Of a DNA stretch of 64,000 nt, positions 1 to 12,000 are shown piece by piece (the stretch's first letter is position 1; each line of letters begins with the position of its first letter). Made by a program: the position numbers and the translations under genes. Source of the DNA: Lepeophtheirus salmonis (taxonomy: Eukaryota; Arthropoda; Copepoda; Siphonostomatoida; Caligidae). Location: assembly GCF_016086655.4 (NCBI RefSeq), contig NC_052143.2, forward strand, positions 25,683,886-25,747,885, in the 5' to 3' direction. The notes under the pieces were generated by a model. That model searched no databases, was not told where the DNA came from, and saw only the letters and a list, made by a program, of their open reading frames with translations.

Positions 1-1142
1 ATAAAGATATAGGGATGTAAATCGTATGAATTTGTTAGTTCGTCCTTCTTTTCTTTTTTTTTTTGAATTGGTAATCTGAAGCATTATTTTTTTTTACTCA
101 GCTATTGTGATCATTATTTAACTTCTGAGTAATAAACTTCCTTTCCTACTCCTTTATTATATTCAAAATCTGATTGAACATTCGTGTGAGCTCATAAAAG
201 ACTGAGAGTAACCTTTGAAGTTTTGTTACGGAGTTAAAATTTGCAAGTCCTTGTTGTACTCAGAGTATAATTGGGGGTCGACATCGGAGTCATTCTTGCC
301 AATGTGCTTGTTTATTTTTCTACCCCTCCTCTCTTGTCAGTAACTGATACAATGAAACGTCATGAAAGCTAAGCTGCTTACCTCTAAAACATTCTTCAAA
401 TTGTCAAGGTGGCCACGTTGATTTTTACATGCCTAAAATACACACAGTTTTCTTCACATACCCTGTGTAGAAAAAGTAATGAGACTTTCTAAAAATACTA
501 TTTTGAATGTGTTTTGTCGATTAAATCTGAAATTTCTGATTATTTTTGAAAAGCTAAGATTATAAAACTTTGATTGATGTACAATAGAGTGTTTGCTATT
601 TTTTAAAGTTGACCAAATTCAAAACTATCATGGATCATGAGTTGTGTTTAGGTGTTGGTAATGCCCTCCTAATTTTATTTCTTTACCATCAAAAACAGTT
701 AACCTCCATCCGGTCAAATTTCCAGCGTTCTGGAAGTACTTCCAAATGAGGTCAAATTAAAAAAAGAAAAAAATCTTATTACAATTAAGACATAAGAAAA
801 GAAAAGCTTATTTTATAATTTGTTTGTATTTTTTTTTTACCTTATTATGTAGTCGGTTTTTTAAGTTAAAACTCATGAACTAACTATCGACGCCAACAAA
901 TATAGATAAGTAATTATTGCTTTTCTATTTATTCAGCTATATATATAATTAAATTTTAACACGAACAAGATACAAATGGGCATAAATATACATAGTTTTT
1001 AAATCTTTGAATAATCAGTAAATTAATTCAAGAAATCAGACTTTGCAAGTTTTATTCAATTATGATCTTGATGATTTGTAAAAATTAAATTTTGTTCCTT
1101 TTCTCTTGATCATATGTTTTCCAATTGACTACCGACTACTTG
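1..1142. other. AT-rich DNA, no gene recognised
   Basis: I see no conserved reading frame, RNA gene or terminal repeat here. It holds homopolymer T and A runs and short AT-rich words only. Confidence 0.5.
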
Positions 1143-1434
1143 AAAGTGTTGGTGGAAAACGTGGTCCCATAAATCACCAAGACCATGAAAAAGTCCAACA
1201 AGGCCACGTATATATTTCAGCAGGACAGGGCTCTGACCCATACTGCTAATATTGTACAAGAGCGGATGGGTAGCAGCATGAACTTATGGTCCAAGAAACT
1301 TTGGCCACTTCATAGCCCAAATCTGAATTCACTGGAATATTCCTTTTAGCGGACAATGAGAAGAAGGCCTGCAAAGTCTGCCACCCAAATATTAATGCAT
1401 GGAAGACCTCCGTTAACCAGCAGTTCAATTCTAT
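1143..1434 (+). pseudogene. Mariner-family transposase relic, catalytic region
   Basis: The plus strand reads as the DDE domain of a Tc1/mariner transposase, which cuts and pastes its own element in the nucleus. One frame gives KVLVENVVP, a stop, then ITKTMKKSNKATYIFQQD, RALTHTANIVQ and LWPLHSPNLNSLEYS. QQD carries the second catalytic aspartate; the third (normally in SPDLNPLDYS) is read as asparagine. A further stop follows, and the homology resumes in another frame as EKKACKVCHPNINAWKTS before ending at a stop. The N-terminal HTH domains and first catalytic Asp are absent and no terminal inverted repeat was found. Two stops, a frameshift and a lost catalytic residue show it is dead. Assignment to mariner is firm; the family within mariner is not. 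Confidence 0.8.
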
Positions 1435-2853
1435 ATTATAAATGATCATATTACAGATTATGAAAAAATATTCCACTGAACCCACAGAGTTCTTTATTTT
1501 AATAATTTTGACTATATATTGTCCCCCTACCTAGAATTTGGAAGGTATCTCCTTGGATATATATAGGGATGGTCATGGGATTGAATAGTAACCTAACTTC
1601 CTGATTAAAGTTTCACTCTTGTCAATTAAATAGACCAAGTAAATAATACGTGCCTCTTACAAATAATCAAGAAATCGTTTAAGAAAATATAGCTATTGTT
1701 TAAAATGAGTACTGCTCGCCGTACTGGAAATACTTGAACAAAGCCTCAAAAACATCCAAATTAATTTGCACGGTCGTTTGTAAAGAATAAAACTCATCCT
1801 AAAACGAAAATTATACAGAATGTTGTGATAACCAACTGTATTGCCGTTGCACGTAAATTTTGAATTGGAAGATCTCCTACGGAAAATGAAAACCTCTTTC
1901 CCGACCATCAAAATGTGTCAAGTGGTCTAATAAGGCCATCAAATACACCTACCATGTCCTTTGTACAGACTGTAGTATTACAAATGGACTTTGTACTAAG
2001 TGTGGTGAATCCTCAGAAATTGTTCAAGACAACTCTTCTGAATGAGTTTCAAATCTATATGCAGACATACTTTATCCATCATGTGTGACGAGAAAATTGT
2101 CTTTAATTCTTGATTCAGTCAGAATGGACTTAAGGGACTCAAGTGATACATTTTTAAATACATTTGTAATTCTTCATAATGAAATATAAATGGCTCTACT
2201 TATCTCAGGAATTAATATAATGTACATTTAGTATAATCCTAATGCCTAAACATTACTTTTCCGGGAAAAAAGAAAAGAGAAAGAGTTTTACTCCATAAAA
2301 TCAGTACTTGCTAAATTACTAATGAAACTTGGTAAAATATTTAATTTCAACTTCACCAACAGTGAAGAAATTGTATCAATGTGATAGGGAAAAATTTAAA
2401 AATTATTTTATAATGCATTTTTTCTTTTTTTTCTTTTCTAAGTAGATATAAAAATGTATAAGCATTATATGATGTAAATAATAAACACATTAAAAGTTAC
2501 ACTTATCCGGTGAATTTATTATTAATATTACTTTTATGCAAAGTCTTTTATGAAGTAAATATAAACTTAGTTTTTAAGTTTTAAATTTACTTTTAATGAA
2601 TTTGGCTCCTATGGATCTGTTCTTGTGCCACAAGTTACAGCAACCAAAGATTCAAGCCTGATCATTAGGGTTGTAAATCTTAGGAAGTTTTTTGGAGGTC
2701 CCGTTTTTTTTGTTTTTTTTTAGTTGCCAATCTGAGAAATATACAGTGATGAAAATCCTGTGTATTTTTGTTATGATAAAAAGAGAAAAAAGAAACGGAA
2801 AATCAAAATCCTCAATTCTATACTGAGTCCAACAAGGGCATACAATTATAACT
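1435..2853. other. AT-rich DNA, no gene recognised
   Basis: No conserved reading frame or clear element ends were seen. Open frames on either strand are short and resemble nothing I recognise. Confidence 0.45.
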
Positions 2854-3351
2854 CAAGGGCGTCTGCAGGATTATATATGTATAATTTTTTGGGGGAAAGG
2901 CATAGATTTTGGCTTTTTTTTAAGCCAAAAATTCAAAAAAATTTCAAAAATCTATTAACAAAATATTTATTTTTTTGGAAAAAAATTCAAAAATTAAATT
3001 TGAAATTTTTTGAAAAAAATCAAATATTTAATTTTTTTGAAAAAAACAACATTCCAAATCTATAGTTATTTACATAAAAAAATTTCAAAAATTTACAATT
3101 ATTCACGAAAAAATTTCAAATATTACATTTTTTGGAAAAAAAATTCAAAAATTCACAGCTGCTTCCAAAAAATTAGATTTTCTTAATAAATAATTTCAAA
3201 AATTCATAACTATTTACAAAAATTGAGTTTTCAAAAAGAAAATTACCCTTATTTTCCCGAATAAAAAAATATTAGTCAAAAGAAAAAACTATTTAATTTT
3301 CAGGGGGGGGGTACTACAGCCCCTTCAGCTAAACCCCTGCAAACGCCCCTG
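2854..3351. mobile_element. R2 foldback-like repeat, copy with both ends
   Basis: The left end reads CAAGGGCGTCTGCAGG and the reverse complement of the right end reads CAGGGGCGTTTGCAGG, a 16-bp terminal inverted repeat with two mismatches. TAACT lies directly outside both ends (2849-2853 and 3352-3356), a possible 5-bp target duplication. The interior is extremely AT-rich and built of repeated words (aaaaatttcaaaaat, ttcacgaaaaaatttc, ttttttggaaaaaaattc), followed by a G run and a GC-richer segment 'ctacagccccttcagct' near the right end. No coding capacity was seen. It is best described as a non-autonomous foldback/MITE-type element; the same ends and words recur many times in the window. Confidence 0.7.
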
Positions 3352-4487
3352 TAACTCCACAACAAATGCTTAAGTTTTTTCTCGATTTTTTTATGCTTAC
3401 ACACGAATATTCAATCAGGTTTTGAATATAATTGAATGTAGAAGGGAAGAAAGTTTGCTCCTCAGGTATGGAACAGCTTGAGGAAAAGAAAATTCATTCT
3501 TCAGATGACCAATTAAAAAAAAAAAAAAAAAAAAACTGGGAAGCAAAAAATTTTACTATATATGTATATGTATGTATAATTTGTATATGCTCATGAAAGA
3601 GGAAGAGGAACACTTAGGATTTATAAGGCTAAGGCCCTTGTAAGATTTGGAGTTATATTTGTATTTACTTATTTCCTCTCATAACTGCTTGGAGCTAATC
3701 TAAGGAAACTTCATGATAGGTAAGCACCTAATCCTCCAAACCATTCTTCAAATTGTCTGGCTTGCATGTTGATTTTTGTTTTGTTTTTTACATACCGAAA
3801 ATGCTTATGATTTACAATCATATTTATCATACATATGCATATCTAATTTTGAGGGAGAAAAGTACAACTCCGCTCACGCTCATAACTACTTAATATCATA
3901 TAAAAGTTTTGATTAAAAGATATGAAATTAGAAATTTTCCCATGAAATATATTTTTTTTTAAACAAAAATATTACAATCTCACGAATTAAAAGGAAAATT
4001 AAGTTTTGAGTCCTAGATAACTAACTCCTCAAGGGGAAAAAGACATCTGATTTATATTTATTCTTTCTGTATGCATTTTTTAATTTGGAGGGAAAAATAA
4101 ATTAATAGACTTAATTACTCTATTTTCTTGGAAAATTAGTGAATTTCAGGAAAGTCTCAGGTTGGCTCCATGCTCTCTCCATAAGTATACAAAAAATATA
4201 CATACATAGGTATATATTTGCTCTAAACAACAAAGGTACACATAGCATATAGATAAATAAGAGGTAATTAAAAGGTAATTAAGGGATTTTGATAAATTAC
4301 GCTGAAGTGCCTTGGATAATAACGTTTTTACTCCATCTGTAAGTGGTAAGCATGGAATTATATTATCATAATAACACGAGTACAATAATTGTCCAAACAG
4401 TGAAATTACAAAATTCACCTTCAAGTCTGTGTTTTGATTTTTGTTATGCTTACAGGTAATTATTATATGTATGTATACATGGATAGA
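3352..4487. other. AT-rich DNA with a 21-bp A run
   Basis: A run of 21 A lies at 3515-3535. Otherwise this is unrecognised AT-rich sequence with (TATG)-like words near 3560. No gene evidence. Confidence 0.45.
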
Positions 4488-4648
4488 TATTAGTGGTGTA
4501 TTCGGTCTGAAATTTTGCTCCAAATTCGGTCTAGACCGGTCTCCTTGTAAAATTAAGTTTGCAAAAAAACCAAACAAGAAAACTATGACTCTTGATCCGG
4601 GTCAACAACTTATTAAAGGATATTTTGGTTTAAGGAAATTTGGTCTGT
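4488..4648. repeat. Possible hAT-like end with CGGTCT word repeats
   Basis: Starts 'tagtggtgtattcggtctg' and carries TTCGGTCT, CTAGACCGGTCTCC and similar words. The reverse complement of 24300-24322 begins similarly (ATTAGTGGTAGTATTCGG), so these may be ends of one dispersed family. The opposite end of this copy was not found. Confidence 0.3.
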
Positions 4649-5535
4649 ATTAGTGATGTACACAAGCCGTGTTTTAATAAGGCCAAACATGTCTAAGCCT
4701 TTGTTTTTTAAGCAAAAACAAAGCCAAGCTTTCAGCTTGGTAGGAATTTTCTCTCGCAAACTCAAGCCAATTAATGGGATCGCCGTAGCTCATGGACAAC
4801 GCGGTCGGGATAATTTATTCTCTCACAATTCAATGTGTTCGCATCCTTTTGATTCTTTCAGAAATCCATATACTTTATGTATATGGATTTCACCTAAAGA
4901 TTCCAAGTTTAGATGGAGTAAATGTATACTATAATGTTTACTTATACTTAATCAGAGCAACTCTGTCTAAACCAATTAAAAGAGCATTTAAAAAAAACCA
5001 ATAATAATCGCTATTATTTCAATGCAGAACGGGGAGCTTGCTCCAGCTCCAAAATACTGGAAAACGTTACACATTCGAAGACTCGAATATTTCAAGAAGT
5101 ATCTTATTTAATCTTTTAATGAAGATGAGTAGAAATAATTAAAGGCAATCATTGGATGCGCCACAAAATATGACAAATCCACCTCGTTACGGGAACTCTT
5201 ATTTGAACACCTAAGATACTATTATTTCCCTCGTTTTGGTCACATCGGAATCAAGATACTTAGAGCAGAACGAGCTAGGATCAATCATTAAGAATAATTT
5301 TGTAATGCCGGACGTCATTATTGACCTAAATGACTGATCCATAAGGTTGGCGATGACACTGAAAGGTGGGACATTCTTGGAGCCATGTACTGCCAGGAAC
5401 GTCTAGGTACCTTACTATGAAATACTATAATTCAACTCCTAAGCACCAAGCTTTTGAAGATTTTAACCAAGCCTTTCATAAACCAAACGAAGCCAAAGAA
5501 TGAGCGTGTTCCCTGCTCTAGTCTGTACCTAACGG
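4649..5535. mobile_element. Possible hAT transposon relic
   Basis: The left edge 'attagtgatgtacacaagcc' resembles a hAT terminus and is followed by AAGCC/AAGCTT-rich sequence; similar words (CCAAGCTTTTGAAG, AACCAAGCCTTTC, ACGAAGCC) recur near 5445-5500, as sub-terminal repeats would. In the middle, around 5230-5300, the plus strand reads FPRFGHIGIKILRAERARINH, loosely resembling the C-terminal hAT dimerisation region (SERLFSxAGxI...RARL). Stops follow at once. No right terminus or 8-bp duplication was found, so this is only a candidate. Confidence 0.3.
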
Positions 5536-5653
5536 TCTATAACAAAATCAAGACACAATCGAAATTAAAATTCGTTTTTGGAGCGAGTCTCGACATTTTT
5601 AAAATTTGTATGTACATGGTTGAATATAATAATTAAATCTGACGCTTTGTTAC

Positions 5654-6020
5654 AAGTGATGGGACGATTTCAAAATAAAATCCTAATGCCGATTCCGATG
5701 CAATTCTAGTAAAAATCACTGATGCCGATTCTTTAATATTTTAAATAATAGTTAAAAAATACTATTTTGCTATCACGGGCGTTCACATAATTATATATCA
5801 GGGGGAAGCTTATTCTTTTCTAACTCAAAAAGTTAAATTTTTCGGGAAAAAATTAATTTAATAAATTTTAACTTTTTTATAATTTTCCAAATTATAAAAA
5901 AAAATAGTTTAATACCAGTAGTAAATAAGAATCGGAGTCGTAAATGAAACATTATTTTCCCCATGTCGATCCTGATTCCAGAAAGAACACCCGATTCTCT
6001 GATTAATCGTCCCATCACTA
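5654..6020. mobile_element. R1 hAT-type MITE, copy 1
   Basis: Ends AAGTGATGGGACGATT and, reverse-complemented, TAGTGATGGGACGATT form a 16-bp terminal inverted repeat with one difference. TTTGTTAC is exactly repeated immediately outside both ends (5646-5653 and 6021-6028). An 8-bp duplication plus a TAGTGATGGG-type end is the hallmark of hAT transposons. It is 367 bp long with no coding capacity, so it depends on a transposase elsewhere. Internal words such as 'aatgccgattccgatgcaat' and 'taatattttaaataatagtt' recur in the other R1 copies. Confidence 0.85.
5774..5895. repeat. R2 remnant nested in R1 copy 1
   Basis: Starts CACGGGCGTTCAC directly after 'actattttgctat', then runs through the typical R2 AT words (aaatttttcgggaaaaaatt). 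The right limit is uncertain. The same R1/R2 junction occurs at 20390 and 50743. Confidence 0.6.
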
Positions 6021-6028
6021 TTTGTTAC

Positions 6029-8401
6029 ACATATCTAATATGTTGATACAGATCTGCAACCTATGCATTTATGAAATAAATGCATAGGAACATTTAACAA
6101 AATGAGACAGTGTAGATTCATAAAAGACTCCTGCTTCTAATAAGAATAACTCATTCACATGAAGAAATATTTTTTCCTTTAAATTTCTGCTATTTTAACA
6201 AAGGGATCATAACTTTTTTTTTTTTAATTCAAAGGGTTATATTGTATGTAAAGAGGGAACTTGAGTATTCTTCCCCTTTTAGGCTATGCCTAACGTCTTT
6301 CATTACTCTGTAAAACAATGAATACTCCTTATGAATATGTATGTATACTTTTAGACCAAGGATAGACATCTCCTTATCATATTAGGACAAATTGTCAATT
6401 CCATTTCTAACGTGAACATAGAGGATCCATTCCCAGTTCTACTAATTAAAGAGAATTACATTTCTATTCTTGCTAGAAGCATTTTCTCCAAACTCAAGTT
6501 CTCTTCCTACAAGATAGCTATATAAAGTATAAAAAAATATAATAAGACTTTAAAACTTATGAGCACAAAAGCAGTTTTTATATTGACTGGTATAAATACT
6601 ACTTATATTAAAGTTTTAGAATAGCTCAAAATAGAATGTGTATGAATAAATCTAGATAAATACTCTATTTCGTCCAGTTTTTCCTATAGTACGGTTTTCA
6701 TTTCAAACCCTTCTTAAAAAATTCATTGTTTACACTTATAAAAAAAGTTATTTGATTGCACTGATTGTCTAGAATAGTACAGTATACAGTCCAGAATCAA
6801 TTACCCGGACTGTTTAATTTATAACTGTAATAAAAAATACAATATTTTTTATCATCATAGCTTATTAAAAGAAAATGTGTATGGAATTATATTTTGAGTG
6901 AGCAGCGGGCCGCAATATTGGGCATTCTTGTTTTAAATCATTCTTGATATTAAGTGGGGGATTTGGTTGGCAGACTTTGCTAATTCAAAAATTTCTCATT
7001 ATTCAAATAGAAAATGAGTATCATCACAATTATTTTTCTCACTTTTTTTCTATTTTAATAACTATTTAACATTCTTTTCTCCGTTAATTGCCTCATCATC
7101 ACTTATTGAGATTATAAAATAAAATGTCTTAAAAAAACAATGAAGAAGATAAATGTAATTAAGCTTTTCAAGACATTAAATTTAAAAAAATAGTGCAAAT
7201 TTGTCTGGGATTTTTTTTTAACGTAATGAATTTATCTACATATATGGTACTTACAGGGTTGTCCAAATATTCCACCAGTTTTCAAAAGAACTACACAGAT
7301 ATAAAAAGTAGAAAACATTTGAATCAATAAAACTTATGAATAATTTAAAAATATCATATTTTTATTTGAATAACTTATTCAATATAATGACCTTTAAAAC
7401 TTTTGAACAACCCCATACCCCTACGACATATGATGATCCAAGTATCAATGCAAAATATGTGAAAATAAAAAAGAACTTCGTATGTGAAGTTTCTACTTTT
7501 TTTTCATACATAAAAAAAGATTACCGTATTATAATTAGTTATTTAAAGCATTATATTTAAACATGCCTTCATAAATAGACTTGGATTTAAATACAGTGCA
7601 AATTAAAAAAAAACCCTCACAAAAGAGAACCCTGAGGCAAAGAAATTTTAAAGTCTAATATAATTAACCGAAAACTACTAGTGATAGTAGATAAACAAAA
7701 AAAAGAACAATATAATAATTTGACTAAAAAAACAAATAAGCTGTTAGATCAACTAGCTGTACACGTAGCAACAAAATGGAACATAATGTATAATCTAATA
7801 AATGCAGTAAGGACAATCCATCCATTCAATGCATATACTGTCTAATCCCTCAAATTATTGGACTGCCTCTTACCCTTATTTATTCTATATGCACAAATGC
7901 CTACGAAATATCATAATAATAATGCAACTATTTATAATACTATTTCCTTAAACAGATTTGGCAAAAGAGAAACTATTTGACCACCACCGTAAGAACTGAA
8001 GATTTCTTTATTTTTTGTACCTTCTTGAGCATTGAGATTATGCAAAAATAAAAGTTAAATGCTTCCGTCTTCTACAAGGTATGTACCTACATAAACATTT
8101 TATGCATACAATGTACAATGCAAATAGAGTATCAACATGAAAAAGCTTATTTATTTATTTTGGAAATGAAACCATAAATACATGTAAAAGTAATTTAAAA
8201 ACGTCTTTAATAAAGGATCATTAAAGTGAGAGAAGTGCTTTGGTTTTGTATAAATAATGTGTAGGAGCACACACATGAGAGTTCATTCTTTAAAATATAT
8301 ATAGATATATACTACTTTGCAATTTCTCAAAAATTATAGCATTCCATAAACACTTCATACACAAATTGATTGTGAATTGAATTACTACCTTCCTGTGATG
8401 A
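6029..8401. other. AT-rich DNA, no gene recognised
   Basis: No conserved frame, RNA gene or element ends were recognised. The open frame near 7336-7560 has no familiar motif and looks like chance in AT-rich DNA. Confidence 0.45.
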
Positions 8402-8409
8402 CTTAAAAG

Positions 8410-9002
8410 TAGTAATGGGACGATACCAAAAAAATCCCGATGCCAATGCAATTCTAGTAAAAATTCCAAATGCCGATTCCTTAATATTTTAAATAGTAGT
8501 TAAAAAATACGATTTTGCTATAAATTACAATTGAAAAAATAAATCGCCTTCCTTTATTTAATGTTAATAATATTTATATTATATAAATAAAGATGATTCC
8601 ACTGCCTGAAAAGCTTTTTCCAGGGCGAGTAAGCTTCCTTTACAAACTTATTTTCCTAAAGTAACAATATTTGCACTGACCACATGTGTTTAGAACACTT
8701 TTATTCCCTATTAGTTTGTGTTTAATTGGTTTCTTCTCCGTTTTCGAGCATTTTTCATCATAAATTTATGATAAAATTATAGGATTCAAGTAACCAATTC
8801 CCATGTTCGTTTTTTATATCTTGACGGATATATTTAATATTTTTTTTTTTTTTCATAACTTAGAAAAGTAATAAATACTGTTTAGTACCAGTAATAAATA
8901 ATAATACATAAGAATAGAATGACAAATTAAATATTATTTTCCCAATACCAATTCCAAAAAAACAACACAATTATCCAATTCCGATTAATCGTCCTATCAC
9001 TA
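8410..9002. mobile_element. R1 hAT-type MITE, copy 2 (without R2)
   Basis: Left end TAGTAATGGGACGAT; right end reverse-complements to TAGTGATAGGACGATT. Flanks CTTAAAAG (8402-8409) and CTTAGTAG (9003-9010) match at 6 of 8 positions, a decayed target duplication. It shares 'ccgatgccaatgcaattctagtaa' type words, broken here into short runs, with the other R1 copies. At the point where three other copies switch into R2 (after 'ttttgctat'), this copy continues into different sequence, so it probably keeps an older or alternative interior. Confidence 0.75.
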
Positions 9003-9010
9003 CTTAGTAG

Positions 9011-12000
9011 TAAATACGAGTTTGTGATGAGACTCAGTTGAGGACCAGATTTGTTTTCGGTTCAGTATTGAGTTTTTTTTATATAGACACAGTGGCACAA
9101 TGTATTTCGTTCTCAGCTATGGATTTATATGCTTCTTTTCTCCTACTTACTGTTCTGAACATTGATTGGTTCAATTAGAAAACATTCTTGTTAAACTATG
9201 AACATTTCCCAACAATTATTGAAAAATCGTTTCATAGCTGGAAGGAGTATCAAACTACCAACGGATTTAGGGCCCTTTTCAGTTTCTTTTGGTATAAAAG
9301 GTTGCATGATACAATAAATGTAAAGATGTGTAGACCAATATTGAAACTGTGGATGGAAACTTTAATCGTGGAGTAAATATATTTTTTCTAAAAAAAGGCC
9401 ATGCAGGATTACTTTTTTTTCCTTTAAAAAAATGTCAAGGGACCAAACTTGGACGAAATTAGTTGAGTTTTACAAAAATTATAACTACTAAACTTTTTTG
9501 GTCTCAAAATAGGATAATTAAGTCAATAATATATAAATTGCTCTTGATTGGTCCAAAGAAAAAATGATTTTTTTAAGCAAAAAAAAAAAAAAAAAAAATG
9601 TTGTATTACTTTTTTTTAAGACATGGAAATTTCAGACTAAAATCCTAATACCTCATAAAGTAAAAAGATAGAGAACATATGTACGTAGCAACAATACAAT
9701 GAATCTAAGAGAAAGAATATTAAAAAAAGAAGTATAAATCAACAACTTCTCATTATTCTAATCATCCACTGAAATTGTATTTAATTAAGAAAAAAATGAA
9801 AAAAGAGCAACAACAACATAATAACAAACGAAGCACCTCAAAAATAATTAATCTCTTTCTTCATTATTTCAGACACATAGCGATAGAGAGAGTGAGTGAG
9901 TGAACGTGTGAGATATATACTCAAGTAACAACAAGTAAATTAATTAGGACCTTTCATTACTTCTGGGTTTCCTACGATATATATTCGTACATACATACAG
10001 ACTTAGAAATGTAATCATCCCTTTCTCTAATTACAAATATTTCCTATTATTATTGTTGAAACAAAACACGGTTTCTTTATCTATTTAGATTAGGAGTAGA
10101 TATCATCTTCAAAAGGGATCAAATACGTGATTTAAAAGGGAATACTATATCTTGTTGATCCCTCGTCCTATGTATATAGATAAATATATTGCCTATCTCA
10201 TTTTTACTATGAAATTTTTTTGGCTATTATAAACAAATATATGGATAGGCTTTTCTTACAATATTACAAAATAATAGAATATTATAGTATTAAATAAATA
10301 CTATGTGGGATTTTAATATATATGATTCATTTTAAATATTGTAAATAAATAATGTGCCAATGGTAGTCTAGGAGTACCTAAAAAATAAATTCCAGTTGGT
10401 ATGATTGACTTATTTGGCTAACTAACAGATGATTTTGGGTCTTTTTTCTCTTTCTTTTTGGAGGGGTAGTTTACGTAATACAGTAAAGGTAACGATGTGA
10501 TAATGAATCTGATCGAGATACAACAACAGTAAAGTTTGAACTGATAATGATACAAAAAATAATAAAGTGGCTGTGAATCTGTCTGAAGTCTAAAAAGAAC
10601 ATTTAAGACCGAACCTAAAAAAAATTGATCGCAGACTTAGTCTTAACACAACTGATACCCCCTGGCAAAGAACAATTTTTTTCCCCGCTACCCACCCCAA
10701 CAATGACTTAATTAATTTTAGGATTCCAACTACATACTACTGCATTATATTACTTTGTAATGATCATTCATGAATATAATTAATAAAAAGTTTTCACCTA
10801 CAAAAGAACAGTAATTAATTTACCTACTTACAAATATCACAAAAAAAATAATTATATTTGTTTGCTATATAATAAGTTATGCGGCAAAGTTATGAGAGTA
10901 AAATCAATATTTATCATCATAAAGCTATATCAAAATATGCAATAAATATTGTATACTATTTTTCGGCTAAATATCCATTTGATATATTGTCCGTTCAGTA
11001 AAATGTCATTTAGCCCTAATGTACATACATTTATATGGATCATTCCATGAGAATTTTTCACGAAGAAACAGATTTGACTAAAATTTGTTATGCGGTACTA
11101 TTGGCACTAGCTCAGAAATGAAGTTTTGGATTGGTAACTCAATTCAACTTTGAGTTCTGATGCCTTAAAGGTGAATAAATTAGCACTATGATGAATATTT
11201 GATTAGCTATAAATCGTAAACCAAAGCAATTATAGTAAAGTATAAATAATTAAAAAGCTTTTAATTAGCTTAATAAAGCTTATGTTATATAATACCTATA
11301 TATATTTTTTCTAATGTTCCTTTAATTGGTCAGAGGGAGTTCCACTGATTAAGTATAAGTAAAAATTAAAGTGTTACGTTTAATCCATCTGACCTAGGCA
11401 TATTCTTTGAAGTCCATATACATAAACTATATTTCCTTCTTTATGAACGACCGGGGCGCGAGACTACGCACATTGAGTTCAAGAGAATAATTTCTCCCGA
11501 GTGCGTTGTCCATTTGTTGAATTTTTCTGCTTTAACTTACTTTTTACTTATACCTTCAATAGACATTGCACACCAAAATAACCTTACCTATACAAAATAA
11601 ACAAGTACAAATTAAAAATCCATCATTTTTATAAATAAATAAAGAAACACGCAAAGAAAAAAAAGTTGAGCAAAAGTCAAGTCCATCCATAACCATTAAT
11701 AAATTATTATTTTAATCCGATTTTTTCCACCAAATTGTAAAAGTAATCCCTTATCCTTAAAAAGATCCTTTCAATAGCATTCATTATTTAAAACAACAAC
11801 AACAACGACAAAAACACACTCTAATAAATCCTTCTTTAAAGGTAAAGTTCACTTAAACCCGTTTGGATCCTTCTCATTCATGATATTATTATCATCATGT
11901 AGTAAATAACTATCCACTAAAAAAAAGTAACTCTCTATGACCACATGTGTAGGTAGAGTATTCCACTATCTATACATGACCCAAAGTTCAAAGTAATTAC

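Noticed and set aside
2760..3065. 101-codon lysine/asparagine/phenylalanine-rich open frame
   Set aside because: Composition is set by A and T runs of the R2 repeat; no motif or plausible start context.
4146..4577. 143-codon minus-strand open frame
   Set aside because: It crosses into the word-repeat element at 4488, shows no known domain and looks like chance.
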